Source: Kineosporiaceae bacterium
GTDB lineage: Bacteria; Actinomycetota; Actinomycetes; Actinomycetales; Angustibacteraceae
Direction of reading: 5' to 3'
Assembly: GCA_027345905.1 (NCBI GenBank)
Contig: DAIETC010000167.1
Span: forward strand, 1-10,671
DNA length: 10,671 bases
Of the stretch, positions 1 to 6,313 are shown piece after piece (the first letter of the stretch is position 1; the number at the start of each line of letters is the position of its first letter). The notes under the pieces were generated by a model that worked only from the letters and a program-made list of their open reading frames with translations, was not told the DNA's origin and made no database searches. A program made the translations under genes and the position numbers.

Positions 1-405
1 CAGACCGCTGCCGGCCGCAGCCTCGACGGTGTTCCATCCCATGTGCGGGACGACGTCAGCCGGCAGCCGCTCGACGGTGCCCGGCCACTGCCCCAGACCA
101 GGAAGTGCACCGAGGCTGTACGGCTCGGTCGACCCGTCGAACAGCACCTGCATGCCGACACAGATGCCCAGGACCGGGCGGCCCCCGGCCAGCCGGCGCC
201 CGACCAGCTCGGCACCGTTCACGGCCTGCAGACCCAGCACGCAGGCAGAGAACGCGCCGACGCCCGGCACGACGAGACCGTCGGCGCCCAACGCAGCGTC
301 GCGGTCGGCGGTGAGCTCGACCTGCGCACCCACCCGTTCGATTGCCCGAAGGGCCGAGTGGACGTTTCCCGAGCCGTAGTCGAGCAGGACGACACGCGCT
401 TTCAC
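1..405 (-). CDS. hisH: Imidazole glycerol phosphate synthase, glutaminase subunit HisH (partial, C-terminus off window)
   Basis: HisH hydrolyses glutamine and passes ammonia to HisF, which makes imidazole-glycerol phosphate and AICAR in histidine synthesis; both act in the cytoplasm. The 135 codons present are open to the left edge. Visible signatures are the N-terminal VVLLDYGSGNVHS strand and loop (residues 5-17), the oxyanion strand VVPGVGAF (about 45-52), the class-I amidotransferase nucleophile elbow GICVGMQ with Cys82, and PHMGWN (about 120-125). The catalytic His and Glu near the C-terminus lie outside the window. The start is a GTG at 403-405, with GAGG about 6 bases upstream and the family N-terminus directly after it. 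It is the fourth gene of the hisC-hisB-hypothetical-hisH run, 27 bases after the preceding stop. Identity is secure; only the 3' end is missing. Confidence 0.95.
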   Translation of the reverse strand, partial: MKARVVLLDYGSGNVHSALRAIERVGAQVELTADRDAALGADGLVVPGVGAFSACVLGLQAVNGAELVGRRLAGGRPVLGICVGMQVLFDGSTEPYSLGALPGLGQWPGTVERLPADVVPHMGWNTVEAAAGSGL

Positions 406-432
406 GCCTGCCTCGTCCGTCTGCTCATCCAG

Positions 433-1053
433 TCAGTATCTCGGGTCCTGCAGCTCGTCCTGCAACCGGCTCTCGTGCGCGATAAAGGCGTCGAACCGCT
501 CGACCACCCGTTCGTCGGGCTCGACCCGCACGACATCGGGCAGCTGACCCGCATCCAGCCGTGCGGTGAGTACTCCGGTGCCCGGCAGCTGCAGGGCGTC
601 GAGCAGGTCGTCGATGGTCTGCGCCCCGCTGCGTGTGTCAGCGCGGAGCGCCTCCTCCAAGCGCTCGCGCACCGCCGCACCTGGAGCCGCGGTTTCGGCG
701 AGCAGACCGACCGGCGCATGGGGCAGCCCCTCGACCCGCGTGCAGCCGACCCCGGCGGTCCAGACAAGCCAGCGCTGCACCTGCGCGCGCCCGGCGCCCT
801 GCAGGGCGACCACCGCACGCTGCCCGTCGGCGACCAGGCACACCGAGGGACGCAGCCGCCCGGCAAGCGGGCGGCCGCCCAGCAACGCCACGGGGTCGTC
901 GTACGGCGGCGCCGACCTGGCCCGCGCGGCCGGCACCACCAGGGTCCATTCGCGGCCGGGGACGACCCACACCGGCAGCAGTCCTTTGCGCGCCCAGGCC
1001 CGCACGGCCTCGGCACGACCACGTAGCAGCAACAGGACCAGCGGCGGGCTCAC
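433..1053 (-). CDS. Hypothetical protein encoded inside the his operon, between hisB and hisH
   Basis: This 206-residue protein matches no enzyme family I can name. It starts with a short hydrophobic run (PPLVLLLLRG, residues 3-12) that is too short and too soon followed by charges to be a convincing signal peptide or membrane anchor. The middle is a mix of strands and loops (VWVVPGREWTLVVPA at 28-42; PPYDDPVALLGGRPLAGRLRPS at 49-70). The last third (about 125-206) is acidic and helical, ending in DELQDPRY. No catalytic motif or metal cluster is evident. The start is GTG at 1051-1053, 16 bases after the hisB stop, with no clear Shine-Dalgarno, which suggests translational coupling. Position within the operon argues for a function tied to histidine synthesis or simple co-expression. 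That is inference only. From memory, uncharacterised genes occur at this place in other actinomycete his operons. Confidence 0.8.
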   Translation of the reverse strand: MSPPLVLLLLRGRAEAVRAWARKGLLPVWVVPGREWTLVVPAARARSAPPYDDPVALLGGRPLAGRLRPSVCLVADGQRAVVALQGAGRAQVQRWLVWTAGVGCTRVEGLPHAPVGLLAETAAPGAAVRERLEEALRADTRSGAQTIDDLLDALQLPGTGVLTARLDAGQLPDVVRVEPDERVVERFDAFIAHESRLQDELQDPRY

Positions 1054-1069
1054 GGCCGGTCGAGGACCG

Positions 1070-1672
1070 TCACAGGGCGCCCTTGGTGCTGGGCACGCCG
1101 ACGATGCGCGGGTCGGGCGCGACCGCAGCCCGAAGCGCCCGGGCCACGGCCTTGAACTGTGCCTCGACGACGTGGTGCGGGTCTCGGCCCGACAACACCC
1201 GAACGTGCAAGGCGATCGCGGCCGAGCCGGCCAGCGTCTCGAACACGTGGCGGGTCAGGGAGCCGACATAGTCCCCGCCGATCAGGACGTACTCCTGGCC
1301 CTCGGCCTCACCGGTGTGCACGCAGTAGGGTCGGCCGCTGACGTCGACCGCAGCCTGGACGAGGCACTCGTCGAGCGGCACCAGTGCGTCGCCGAAGCGG
1401 GCGATGCCTGCCTTGTCCCCCAACGCTTCGCGCAGTGCCTGACCGAGCACGATGGCGACGTCCTCGACCGTGTGGTGCGCGTCGACGTGCGTGTCGCCAC
1501 TGGCCGCGACGGTGAGGTCGAACAGCGCGTGCTTAGCCAGGCTCGCGAGCATGTGGTCGAAGAAGCCGACCCCGGTGTTGACGTTCGAGTTTCCGGTGCC
1601 GTCGAGCGACAGCTCGACCACGACGCTGCTCTCGCCCGTGCGGCGTTCGGCGCGGCCGGTGCGGGCACTCAT
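1070..1672 (-). CDS. hisB: Imidazoleglycerol-phosphate dehydratase
   Basis: HisB removes water from imidazole-glycerol phosphate to give imidazole-acetol phosphate, the substrate of HisC. At 200 residues it is the monofunctional form, with no histidinol-phosphatase domain of the enterobacterial type. The manganese-binding duplicate repeats are both intact: FFDHML (37-42, His40), DAHHTVED (64-71, His66, His67, Glu70), RHVFE (141-145) and RDPHHVVEAQFKAVARAL (163-180, His166, His167, Glu170). The C-terminus GVPSTKGAL is the expected family ending. The ATG at 1672 overlaps the hisC stop in an ATGA arrangement (1669-1672), so translation is coupled to hisC, and a weak GGGA lies about 6-8 bases upstream. 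The 3' neighbour is the hypothetical gene 16 bases on. Nothing is missing. Confidence 0.97.
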   Translation of the reverse strand: MSARTGRAERRTGESSVVVELSLDGTGNSNVNTGVGFFDHMLASLAKHALFDLTVAASGDTHVDAHHTVEDVAIVLGQALREALGDKAGIARFGDALVPLDECLVQAAVDVSGRPYCVHTGEAEGQEYVLIGGDYVGSLTRHVFETLAGSAAIALHVRVLSGRDPHHVVEAQFKAVARALRAAVAPDPRIVGVPSTKGAL

Positions 1673-2793
1673 GAGGGTTCCCGGCTTCTGGCAACCGGTG
1701 CCGTCGCCGCCAGCGCGGTGAGGAACGCGGTCGTCTCGGCGTTCGTTCCCGCAGTCACCCGCAGGTAGGACGGCAGCCCGACGTCACGCACCAGGACGCC
1801 GTGCTCCAGCAGCGCTCGCCAGGTCGCCTGCTCGTCCTGCAACCCGCCGAAGAGAACGAAATTGGCGTCGCTCGGCACCGGGCGCAAGCCCAGGGCAGGC
1901 AGCTCGGCGACGATGCGGTCGCGTTCGTTGCGGATGGCGTCCACGGTGGCCAACAACGGCGCCGCATGTGCCAAGGCGGCCAGCGCAGCGGCCTGGGTGA
2001 GGGAAGACAGGTGATACGGCAGTCGGACTAGTCGCAGCCCATCGCACACGCAGGCGTCGGCCGCAAGGTAGCCGATCCGGGCCCCGGCCAGCGCGAACGC
2101 CTTGCTCATCGTGCGGGTTACCACCAGTCGCGGACGGCCGGGCAGCAAGGTGATCGCGCTGGACGTGCCCGGACGAGCGAACTCCGCGTACGCCTCGTCC
2201 ACCACGACCACCGCCCGCTCGCTCGCGGCGTACGCGGCCTCGACGACGTCCAGGCCCAGGGCCGTGCCGGTCGGGTTGTTCGGCGAGCACAAGAACACGA
2301 CATCCGGGTCGGCCGCGCGGATCTGGGCGGCGACGTCGTCCGGGGCCAGGTCGAAAACGCCGCGGGAACTACCGCGCCGGCCGTCGATCCAGCCGGTGGC
2401 CGTTGTGGCGCAAAGGATCGGGTGCATGGAGTACGCCGGCGTGAACCCCAACGCGGTACGCCCCGGACCGCCGAATGCCTGCAGCACCTGCTGCAGCACT
2501 TCGTTCGAGCCGTTTGCCGCCCACAGCTGGTCAGGCGCAAGTCCATGACCGAGATAGTCGGCCAGGCCCTCGCGCAGCGCGGTGAACTCCCGGTCCGGGT
2601 ATCTGTTCAGGGTGCGCACGGTGGCAGCCACCGCCTCGACGACAGCCAGCGCGACCGGCTCGGGGACGTCGTACGAGTTCTCGTTGGTGTTCAAACGAAC
2701 CGGCACGTCGATTTGGGGGGCGCCGTACGGCGAGCGGCCGCGCAGATCCTGGCGCAACGGCAGGTCGTCGAGTCGGGCGGAGACGATGTTCAC
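1669..2793 (-). CDS. hisC: Histidinol-phosphate aminotransferase
   Basis: HisC is a fold-type-I PLP aminotransferase that converts imidazole-acetol phosphate and glutamate to histidinol phosphate. The protein has 374 residues, the usual family length. Visible features are LNTNENSY (34-41), NGSNEVL (94-100, cofactor phosphate contact), SPNNPTG (170-176), VVVDEAYAEF (196-205, Asp199 and Tyr202 contact PLP), TRTMSKAFALAGARIGY (226-242, Schiff-base Lys231 and Arg239) and LRVTAGT (344-350, substrate carboxylate Arg345). The start is GTG at 2791-2793. No good Shine-Dalgarno precedes it; instead a TAGACT -10 lies 6 bases before the GTG, so the message is probably leaderless. This makes hisC the first gene of hisC-hisB-hypothetical-hisH. 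It is not next to hisD, which lies about 3.5 kb upstream beyond unrelated genes. Confidence 0.97.
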   Translation of the reverse strand: MNIVSARLDDLPLRQDLRGRSPYGAPQIDVPVRLNTNENSYDVPEPVALAVVEAVAATVRTLNRYPDREFTALREGLADYLGHGLAPDQLWAANGSNEVLQQVLQAFGGPGRTALGFTPAYSMHPILCATTATGWIDGRRGSSRGVFDLAPDDVAAQIRAADPDVVFLCSPNNPTGTALGLDVVEAAYAASERAVVVVDEAYAEFARPGTSSAITLLPGRPRLVVTRTMSKAFALAGARIGYLAADACVCDGLRLVRLPYHLSSLTQAAALAALAHAAPLLATVDAIRNERDRIVAELPALGLRPVPSDANFVLFGGLQDEQATWRALLEHGVLVRDVGLPSYLRVTAGTNAETTAFLTALAATAPVARSREPS

Positions 2794-2799
2794 CTGCCC

Positions 2800-2805
2800 A
2801 GTCTA
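2800..2805 (-). promoter_or_regulatory. Candidate leaderless promoter -10 (TAGACT) of hisC
   Basis: On the minus strand TAGACT fits the actinobacterial TANNNT -10 and is separated from the hisC GTG by 6 bases (GGGCAG). Transcription would therefore start at or next to the start codon. No clear -35 is seen at 17-18 bases (nearest TCGATT). The call rests on spacing and on the absence of a strong ribosome binding site. Confidence 0.5.
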
Positions 2806-2837
2806 GAGACGCTGCGGTGGCGAATCGACGGCGCAAC

Positions 2838-2849
2838 CACACCTGTGGA
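2838..2849 (-). promoter_or_regulatory. Short element TCCACAGGTGTG upstream of hisC
   Basis: This 12-mer is identical to 8091-8102. Its first ten bases also recur at 8118-8127. All copies are non-coding and in the same orientation relative to the downstream gene. Here the decamer ends 46 bases before the hisC start. A regulator site is possible, but chance is not excluded. Confidence 0.25.
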
Positions 2850-2862
2850 GCGACCACTCACC

Positions 2863-2877
2863 GGGGGTGCGACCCCC
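2863..2877 (-). terminator. Short GC hairpin between the Lsr2-like gene and hisC
   Basis: GGGGGT and ACCCCC pair around a 3-base loop (GCG), about 90 bases after the stop of the Lsr2-like gene and 70 before hisC. No U-tract follows, so this would be a non-canonical terminator if it acts as one. The surrounding 172-base spacer (2794-2965) also holds a GGCCG-GGC-CGGCC hairpin near 2887-2899. Function is inferred only from position. Confidence 0.25.
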
Positions 2878-2965
2878 AGGTCGCCGGCCGGGCCGGCCTC
2901 GCACGTGGCGAGAGCGCGCCGACCACGGCCGGTGACGGGCAAGACGGGGGCTGAGCGGCAGCTGA

Positions 2966-3292
2966 TCAGTGCGCCGCCGCGTACGCGGCGAGGACCTCGG
3001 CCGGAAGCGGGCCCCGGTCGTTCACTGAGTGACCATGCTCGCGTGCCCAGACCCGCAGGTCGGCCGTCGGCGCTGCTGCCGCGGAGCGCTTGCGTGCAGT
3101 CTTGGCGGCGCTACCACGCCCAACGCGTGCGCGCGGTCGGGAACTGGCCCGCGAAACTCGCCGGCTGGGAACCGCGACCTCGGCGACCGCACGCGGGGCG
3201 TTCGAACTGACCTCGATCTGGACGCCGTACAGGGAACCGACGACGCGCAGAGCCTCCTCGATGGGATCCGAAGAGTACACAGTGACCTTCAA
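2966..3292 (-). CDS. Short Lsr2-like nucleoid/DNA-binding protein with atypical N-terminus
   Basis: The last third (about residues 78-108, DLRVWAREHGHSVNDRGPLPAEVLAAY) matches the Lsr2 C-terminal DNA-binding domain, which in typical members reads WAR-NGH-V--RGRIP--V--AY and inserts RGR into the minor groove of AT-rich DNA. Here the motif is RGP (93-95), so the second arginine is lost. The N-terminus (MKVTVYSSDPIEEALRVVGSLYGVQIEV) lacks the usual Lsr2 dimerisation-domain sequence. The linker (about 43-75) is rich in Arg, Lys, Ser and Ala, as in histone-like tails. Total length, 108, is close to Lsr2. The TTG start at 3290-3292 is supported by AAGGA 7 bases upstream. The gene is divergent from the tautomerase/BTAD pair and 172 bases upstream of hisC on the same strand. 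It may silence or organise the adjacent genes, but RGP makes canonical AT-rich binding uncertain. Confidence 0.8.
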   Translation of the reverse strand: MKVTVYSSDPIEEALRVVGSLYGVQIEVSSNAPRAVAEVAVPSRRVSRASSRPRARVGRGSAAKTARKRSAAAAPTADLRVWAREHGHSVNDRGPLPAEVLAAYAAAH

Positions 3293-3337
3293 CAGAGTTT
3301 CCTTCTTCAGCGGGTGGACGGTGGTAACAACACGAAG

Positions 3338-3343
3338 ATCCTA
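3338..3343 (-). promoter_or_regulatory. Candidate -10 (TAGGAT) for the Lsr2-like gene
   Basis: TAGGAT on the minus strand lies 45 bases before the TTG start, leaving room for a short leader carrying the AAGGA ribosome binding site. No good -35 is visible at the normal spacing. This is the best -10 in the divergent 284-base spacer (3293-3576) for this direction. Confidence 0.35.
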
Positions 3344-3450
3344 CAAGGGTTCTCGCTGTCTGAGCACCACAGCAACCGTTCGGACCGATGTCATTCATAC
3401 CGCTCACCCCGTTGGCGGAACAAGAAACTGACGTGGCAAGTGCGCGAGAC

Positions 3451-3470
3451 GGTCCGGTTTGGTCCGGTTC
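3451..3470 (+). repeat. Tandem decamer repeat GGTCCGGTTY x2 in the divergent spacer
   Basis: Two adjacent 10-base units differ only in the last base (T/C). A related GGTCCG reads on the opposite strand at 3381-3386. The pair lies upstream of the tautomerase/BTAD operon. SARP-type regulators recognise short direct repeats with roughly helical-turn spacing, so these may be an operator for the downstream BTAD protein. That link is inference. Confidence 0.5.
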
Positions 3471-3500
3471 GACGCAGGAAATTGCCCTCATGGCTCCGCA

Positions 3501-3521
3501 TCACACGCAAGGTCACACGCA
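3501..3521 (+). repeat. Direct repeat TCACACGCA x2, 12-base period
   Basis: Two perfect 9-base copies (3501-3509 and 3513-3521) are separated by 3 bases, 56 bases before the tautomerase start. Like the repeat at 3451-3470, the spacing is close to one helical turn on one DNA face. It could be a regulator-binding site near the promoter, although I cannot identify a firm -10 or -35 for this operon. Confidence 0.5.
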
Positions 3522-3576
3522 CCGCGCGGATCGTTCCTCGGGTCAACAACTGCTCCGAACACACAGGAGGGTGGCC

Positions 3577-3804
3577 ATGCCACTGATCAACGTAAAAATC
3601 ATCGAAGGTGTCTTCGATGCCGGCCAAAAGCAGCAGATCGTCCGTTCCCTGACCGAGGCGATGGTGGGGATCGAGGGCGAGAACATGCGCTCGGTGACCT
3701 GGTGCGTCGTCGAGGAGGTCGCCAGCGGCGACTGGGGAATCGGCGGCCAGCCGCTGACCACGGCCGACGTCAAGGCCCTGGCGTCGGGGGTCGGAGTCGG
3801 CTGA
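3577..3804 (+). CDS. 4-oxalocrotonate tautomerase-like protein
   Basis: A 75-residue member of the 4-OT/tautomerase superfamily: small beta-alpha-beta proteins that assemble into oligomers and use the amino-terminal proline, exposed after Met removal, as catalytic base. Visible features are MPLINVKIIEGVF with Pro at position 2, an amphipathic helix (about 17-30), the second strand SVTWCVVEEV (39-48) and the GDWGIGG turn (51-57). Aligned to classic 4-OT, Arg11 is Val and Arg39 is Thr, while Phe50 is Trp, so 4-oxalocrotonate itself is an unlikely substrate. This looks like a separate subgroup whose substrate I do not know. The ATG is fixed by a perfect AGGAGG (3565-3570) with a 6-base spacer. 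The BTAD regulator starts 86 bases downstream on the same strand, across a strong inverted repeat. Confidence 0.88.
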   Translation: MPLINVKIIEGVFDAGQKQQIVRSLTEAMVGIEGENMRSVTWCVVEEVASGDWGIGGQPLTTADVKALASGVGVG

Positions 3805-3813
3805 GGTGGACTC

Positions 3814-3853
3814 GGCGGGAAGGTGCGGTCGAGCGCGCCGACACCTTCCCGCC
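3814..3853 (+). terminator. Perfect 12-bp inverted repeat between tautomerase and BTAD regulator genes
   Basis: GGCGGGAAGGTG (3814-3825) and CACCTTCCCGCC (3842-3853) are exact complements around a 16-base loop, starting 9 bases after the tautomerase stop and ending 37 bases before the regulator ATG. No T-run follows, so it may be an actinobacterial terminator without a U-tract, a partial terminator that lowers regulator expression, an RNA-stabilising 3' hairpin, or a protein-binding dyad. The structure is certain from the sequence; the role is not. Confidence 0.5.
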
Positions 3854-3890
3854 TCGTCCGCGAGATGCCAAACTGACGTGGGGAGGCCCC

Positions 3891-5678
3891 ATGCCCACCG
3901 TGATCAGGGTGCTCGGCAAGCCCGTCATCGAACGCGACGGCGTGATCGGCCCCGCCCCACGCGGACACAAGACGTGGGTCCTGCTCGCCGCCTTGATCCT
4001 CGCCCATCGCGCCGTCTCACGAGCATGGGCGGCCGAAGTTCTGTTCGCGAACGCGGACGACCCGCGCGCCGCGCTGCGGTGGTCGATCGCCGAGCTGCGC
4101 CGCAAGCTCGGTGACGCGGCGACGTTGCAAGGAGACCCCCTGACGGTTCGGTTCGCGGCGGGCACGACGGTGGACCTGCTCGACGAGGCACCGCAGGAGG
4201 CGCTGCGGCTGGTGGTCGGCCACCGGATTGCACGACTTCTCGAGGGCGTCGAGCTGCCCGACCTTCCCGACGGCGAGCAGTGGTTGGCGCGCAGCCGCGA
4301 GACCTGCCGGCGCCGCGTCGTGACCCGGCTGATCGCGGCCGCCGAGACCAGCCTTGCGCAAGGAGCGAGCAGTGAAGCCGTGATGGCCGCCGACGCACTC
4401 GTGGCGGACGACCCGCTGGACGAGGCGCGGCACCTGCTTCTGGTACGCGCCTTGGCGGCAACCGGCGACCGGGCAGCCGCAGTCGCAGCAGTGCAGCGCT
4501 GCCAGGCGGTGTTGATGCGTGAACTCGGAGTTGCCGCCTCACCGGTGCTGCTGGCCGCCGCCTGCGTGCCGGCTCGGGCGCCCGTGGAGCTGGTCGACCG
4601 CGATCGGATCCTCAGTCGCACGCTGCTGGAGGCGGCCCGTTCGGCTTTGGCATCAGGTGCCGTTCAGGTGGGTTTGGCCCACCTTGCCGACGCGGAGGCT
4701 GCGGCGCATCGCAGCAGCGATGAACTGCTCTTGTCCGAAGTGCTCTTCGCGCGTGGCAGTGCGGTCGTGCACGCGGTCGCGTCGAGCGACTCGCAGGCGC
4801 GAGAAGACCTGCGCCGCTCGGCGGCGCTGGCCATCGCGGGCGGGCGGCCCACGGCGGCCGCGTCGGCGCTGCGTGAGCTGGCGTTCGCCCGAGCATCGGC
4901 TCGCCATCCCCTTGACGGGCTGCTGGCCCGCGCCGAAGCGCTCTCGGACGACGACCCAGCCGAGCATGCGGCGGTTTTGGGGATCCGGGCCTTCGCCCGG
5001 CTGGACGATGGCCGGTACACGCTCGCGCTGGCGGACTTCACAGCCTCGATGCGCTCGGCCGAGGCAGCCGGTGCGGGCCGGCAGCTGGCATGGGCATGGA
5101 CGCTACGCGCCCGTGCCCACCTGCAGCGCGGCGACCTGGCCGCCGCCGGGGACGACCTGTCGGGGGCCGCCCATCTGGTGCAAGAGCTGCGCTGGACGGC
5201 GTTCGTCCCCTTCGTTCGGGCCCAGCAGGGAATGCTCGCCGTGCGGGAGAACCGGCTGGGCGACGCAGCGGACCTGATCGCGAGCGGCTGGACGACCGCA
5301 ACGCTGACCGGAGACCGCTGCTGGCTCTCGCTGCTCGCGCAGGTCGCCGGGCTGGTCGCGGCAGGTCAGGGCCGCCCCCAGGAGGCGCTGACTGTGCTGG
5401 CCGACGCGTACGCCGCCCAAGACCGCACGCTCGACCGTTGCCGCTGGATCGACGCAAGCCTGCTGGACAGCTTGGTCGCTGTGGCGGCAGCCGTCGACCC
5501 TGCACGTGCGATGCGTGCCGCCGTCCGGCTCGGTGAAGTGGCCGAGCGAGACCGCATGCCCGAGTATGCGTTTCGCAGCGCCGCCTGGAGATTGCAACTA
5601 GGCGACACCCAGGCCCGGGCCAAAGCGCTCGCGACACTGGAGGACGTGGACAACCCCGCCCTGGCTGAACTGATCTGA
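3891..5678 (+). CDS. BTAD/SARP-like regulator with TPR-type C-terminus, lacking an ATPase domain
   Basis: This is a 595-residue protein. Residues 1-90 resemble the OmpR-type winged helix of SARP regulators (IRVLGKPVIERDG; the HKTWVLLAALILAHRAVSRAWAAEVLF helices; the ALRWSIAELRRKLG recognition-helix region). About 95-225 is the helical BTAD domain (EALRLVVGHRIARLLEGVELPDLPDGEQWLARSR; ADDPLDEARHLLLVRALAATGDRAAAV; MRELGV). From about 235 to the end, alternating Ala-rich helices (for example RAFARLDDGRYTLALADFTASMRSA) look like tetratricopeptide repeats. I see no Walker A P-loop, so this is a mid-sized form without the NTPase module of AfsR-like proteins. The ATG at 3891 has GGGGAGG 4 bases upstream. 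It probably acts as a transcription factor, perhaps on its own operon and on the spacer repeats; TPRs may sense a protein or small-molecule partner. It converges on yciO with only 6 bases between stop codons. Confidence 0.85.
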   Translation: MPTVIRVLGKPVIERDGVIGPAPRGHKTWVLLAALILAHRAVSRAWAAEVLFANADDPRAALRWSIAELRRKLGDAATLQGDPLTVRFAAGTTVDLLDEAPQEALRLVVGHRIARLLEGVELPDLPDGEQWLARSRETCRRRVVTRLIAAAETSLAQGASSEAVMAADALVADDPLDEARHLLLVRALAATGDRAAAVAAVQRCQAVLMRELGVAASPVLLAAACVPARAPVELVDRDRILSRTLLEAARSALASGAVQVGLAHLADAEAAAHRSSDELLLSEVLFARGSAVVHAVASSDSQAREDLRRSAALAIAGGRPTAAASALRELAFARASARHPLDGLLARAEALSDDDPAEHAAVLGIRAFARLDDGRYTLALADFTASMRSAEAAGAGRQLAWAWTLRARAHLQRGDLAAAGDDLSGAAHLVQELRWTAFVPFVRAQQGMLAVRENRLGDAADLIASGWTTATLTGDRCWLSLLAQVAGLVAAGQGRPQEALTVLADAYAAQDRTLDRCRWIDASLLDSLVAVAAAVDPARAMRAAVRLGEVAERDRMPEYAFRSAAWRLQLGDTQARAKALATLEDVDNPALAELI

Positions 5679-5684
5679 AGCGCC

Positions 5685-6305
5685 CTACTCGAAGCGCGAG
5701 GGGTCGCCGGCCCCGACTCGTACGACCTGCGGATAGCCACTGGACCAGTCCACGACGGTTGTCGGTTCGGTGCCACAGTCGCCGCCGTCCACGACCGCGT
5801 CGACCGCCTGGTCGAGCTCTTCCTTGATCTGCCAGCCCTGGGTCATCGGCTCCTCGGCTTCCGGCAGCAGCAGGGTGCTGGAGACCAATGGTTCGGTGAA
5901 CTCGCCGAGCAACGCCCGCACGACGGGGTGGTCGGGGATGCGAACCCCCACCGTGCGCTTCTTCGGGTGGGCAAGCCGGCGCGGAACCTCCTTGGTCGCC
6001 GGGAGGATGAACGTGTAGGGCCCGGGGGTGGCCGCCTTGATCGCGCGGAAGGCGGCGTTGTCGAGCTGCACGAACTGGCCGAGCTGGGCGAAGTCCGAGC
6101 AGACGAGGGTGAAGTGGTGCTTGTCGTCCAGGTTCCGCAGGCGCCGGACACGCTCGGCGCCGGTCGGGTTGTCGAGCACGAACCCGAGTGCGTAACACGA
6201 GTCAGTGGGGTAGGCGATCAGTGCGTTCTCGCGCAGCAGCGCCGCGACCTGCCCGATGCTGCGCGGCTGCGGATCTTGCGGATGCACGTCGAAGTAACGC
6301 GCCAT
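5685..6305 (-). CDS. yciO: YciO family protein (Sua5/YciO/YrdC fold)
   Basis: This protein has 206 residues, the same length I recall for E. coli YciO, and matches it along the whole chain: FDVHPQDPQPRSIGQ (5-19), IAYPTDSCYALG (30-41), DDKHHFTLVCSDF (60-72), FRAIKAATPGPYTFILPATKEVPRR (86-110), KKRTVGVRIPDHP (115-127), VSSTLLLP (141-148), PTTVVDW (181-187), and the ending GAGDPSRF. YrdC-fold proteins bind RNA and nucleotides. TsaC/Sua5 makes the threonylcarbamoyl-AMP used for tRNA t6A, but YciO is a distinct branch whose physiological role is unsettled, so I would not call it the t6A synthase. The ATG at 6305 comes 8 bases after the hisD stop with no strong ribosome binding site, so it is probably coupled to hisD. 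Confidence 0.92.
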   Translation of the reverse strand: MARYFDVHPQDPQPRSIGQVAALLRENALIAYPTDSCYALGFVLDNPTGAERVRRLRNLDDKHHFTLVCSDFAQLGQFVQLDNAAFRAIKAATPGPYTFILPATKEVPRRLAHPKKRTVGVRIPDHPVVRALLGEFTEPLVSSTLLLPEAEEPMTQGWQIKEELDQAVDAVVDGGDCGTEPTTVVDWSSGYPQVVRVGAGDPSRFE

Positions 6306-6313
6306 CAGCGCGG

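Noticed and set aside
43..1026. Plus-strand open frame opposite hisH and the hypothetical gene
   Set aside because: It mirrors the codon pattern of the minus-strand genes and has no recognisable domain or start context.
3391..3627. Minus-strand frame of 78 codons opposite the tautomerase start
   Set aside because: It is antisense to the tautomerase gene and its strong ribosome binding site, and has no recognisable features.
3459..3890. N-terminal extension of the BTAD regulator through the tautomerase region
   Set aside because: The extension has no family similarity, overlaps the well-marked tautomerase gene in another frame, and the ATG at 3891 has GGGGAGG upstream.
5697..5720. CGAG-GGG...CCC-CGA-CTCG hairpin as terminator of the BTAD gene
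   Set aside because: The stem is short and bulged, lies in yciO coding sequence, and lacks a T-tract; GC-rich coding DNA yields many such pairings.
5685..6305. Annotation as the essential t6A enzyme TsaC/Sua5
   Set aside because: End-to-end similarity and identical length favour YciO, a separate branch of the same fold.
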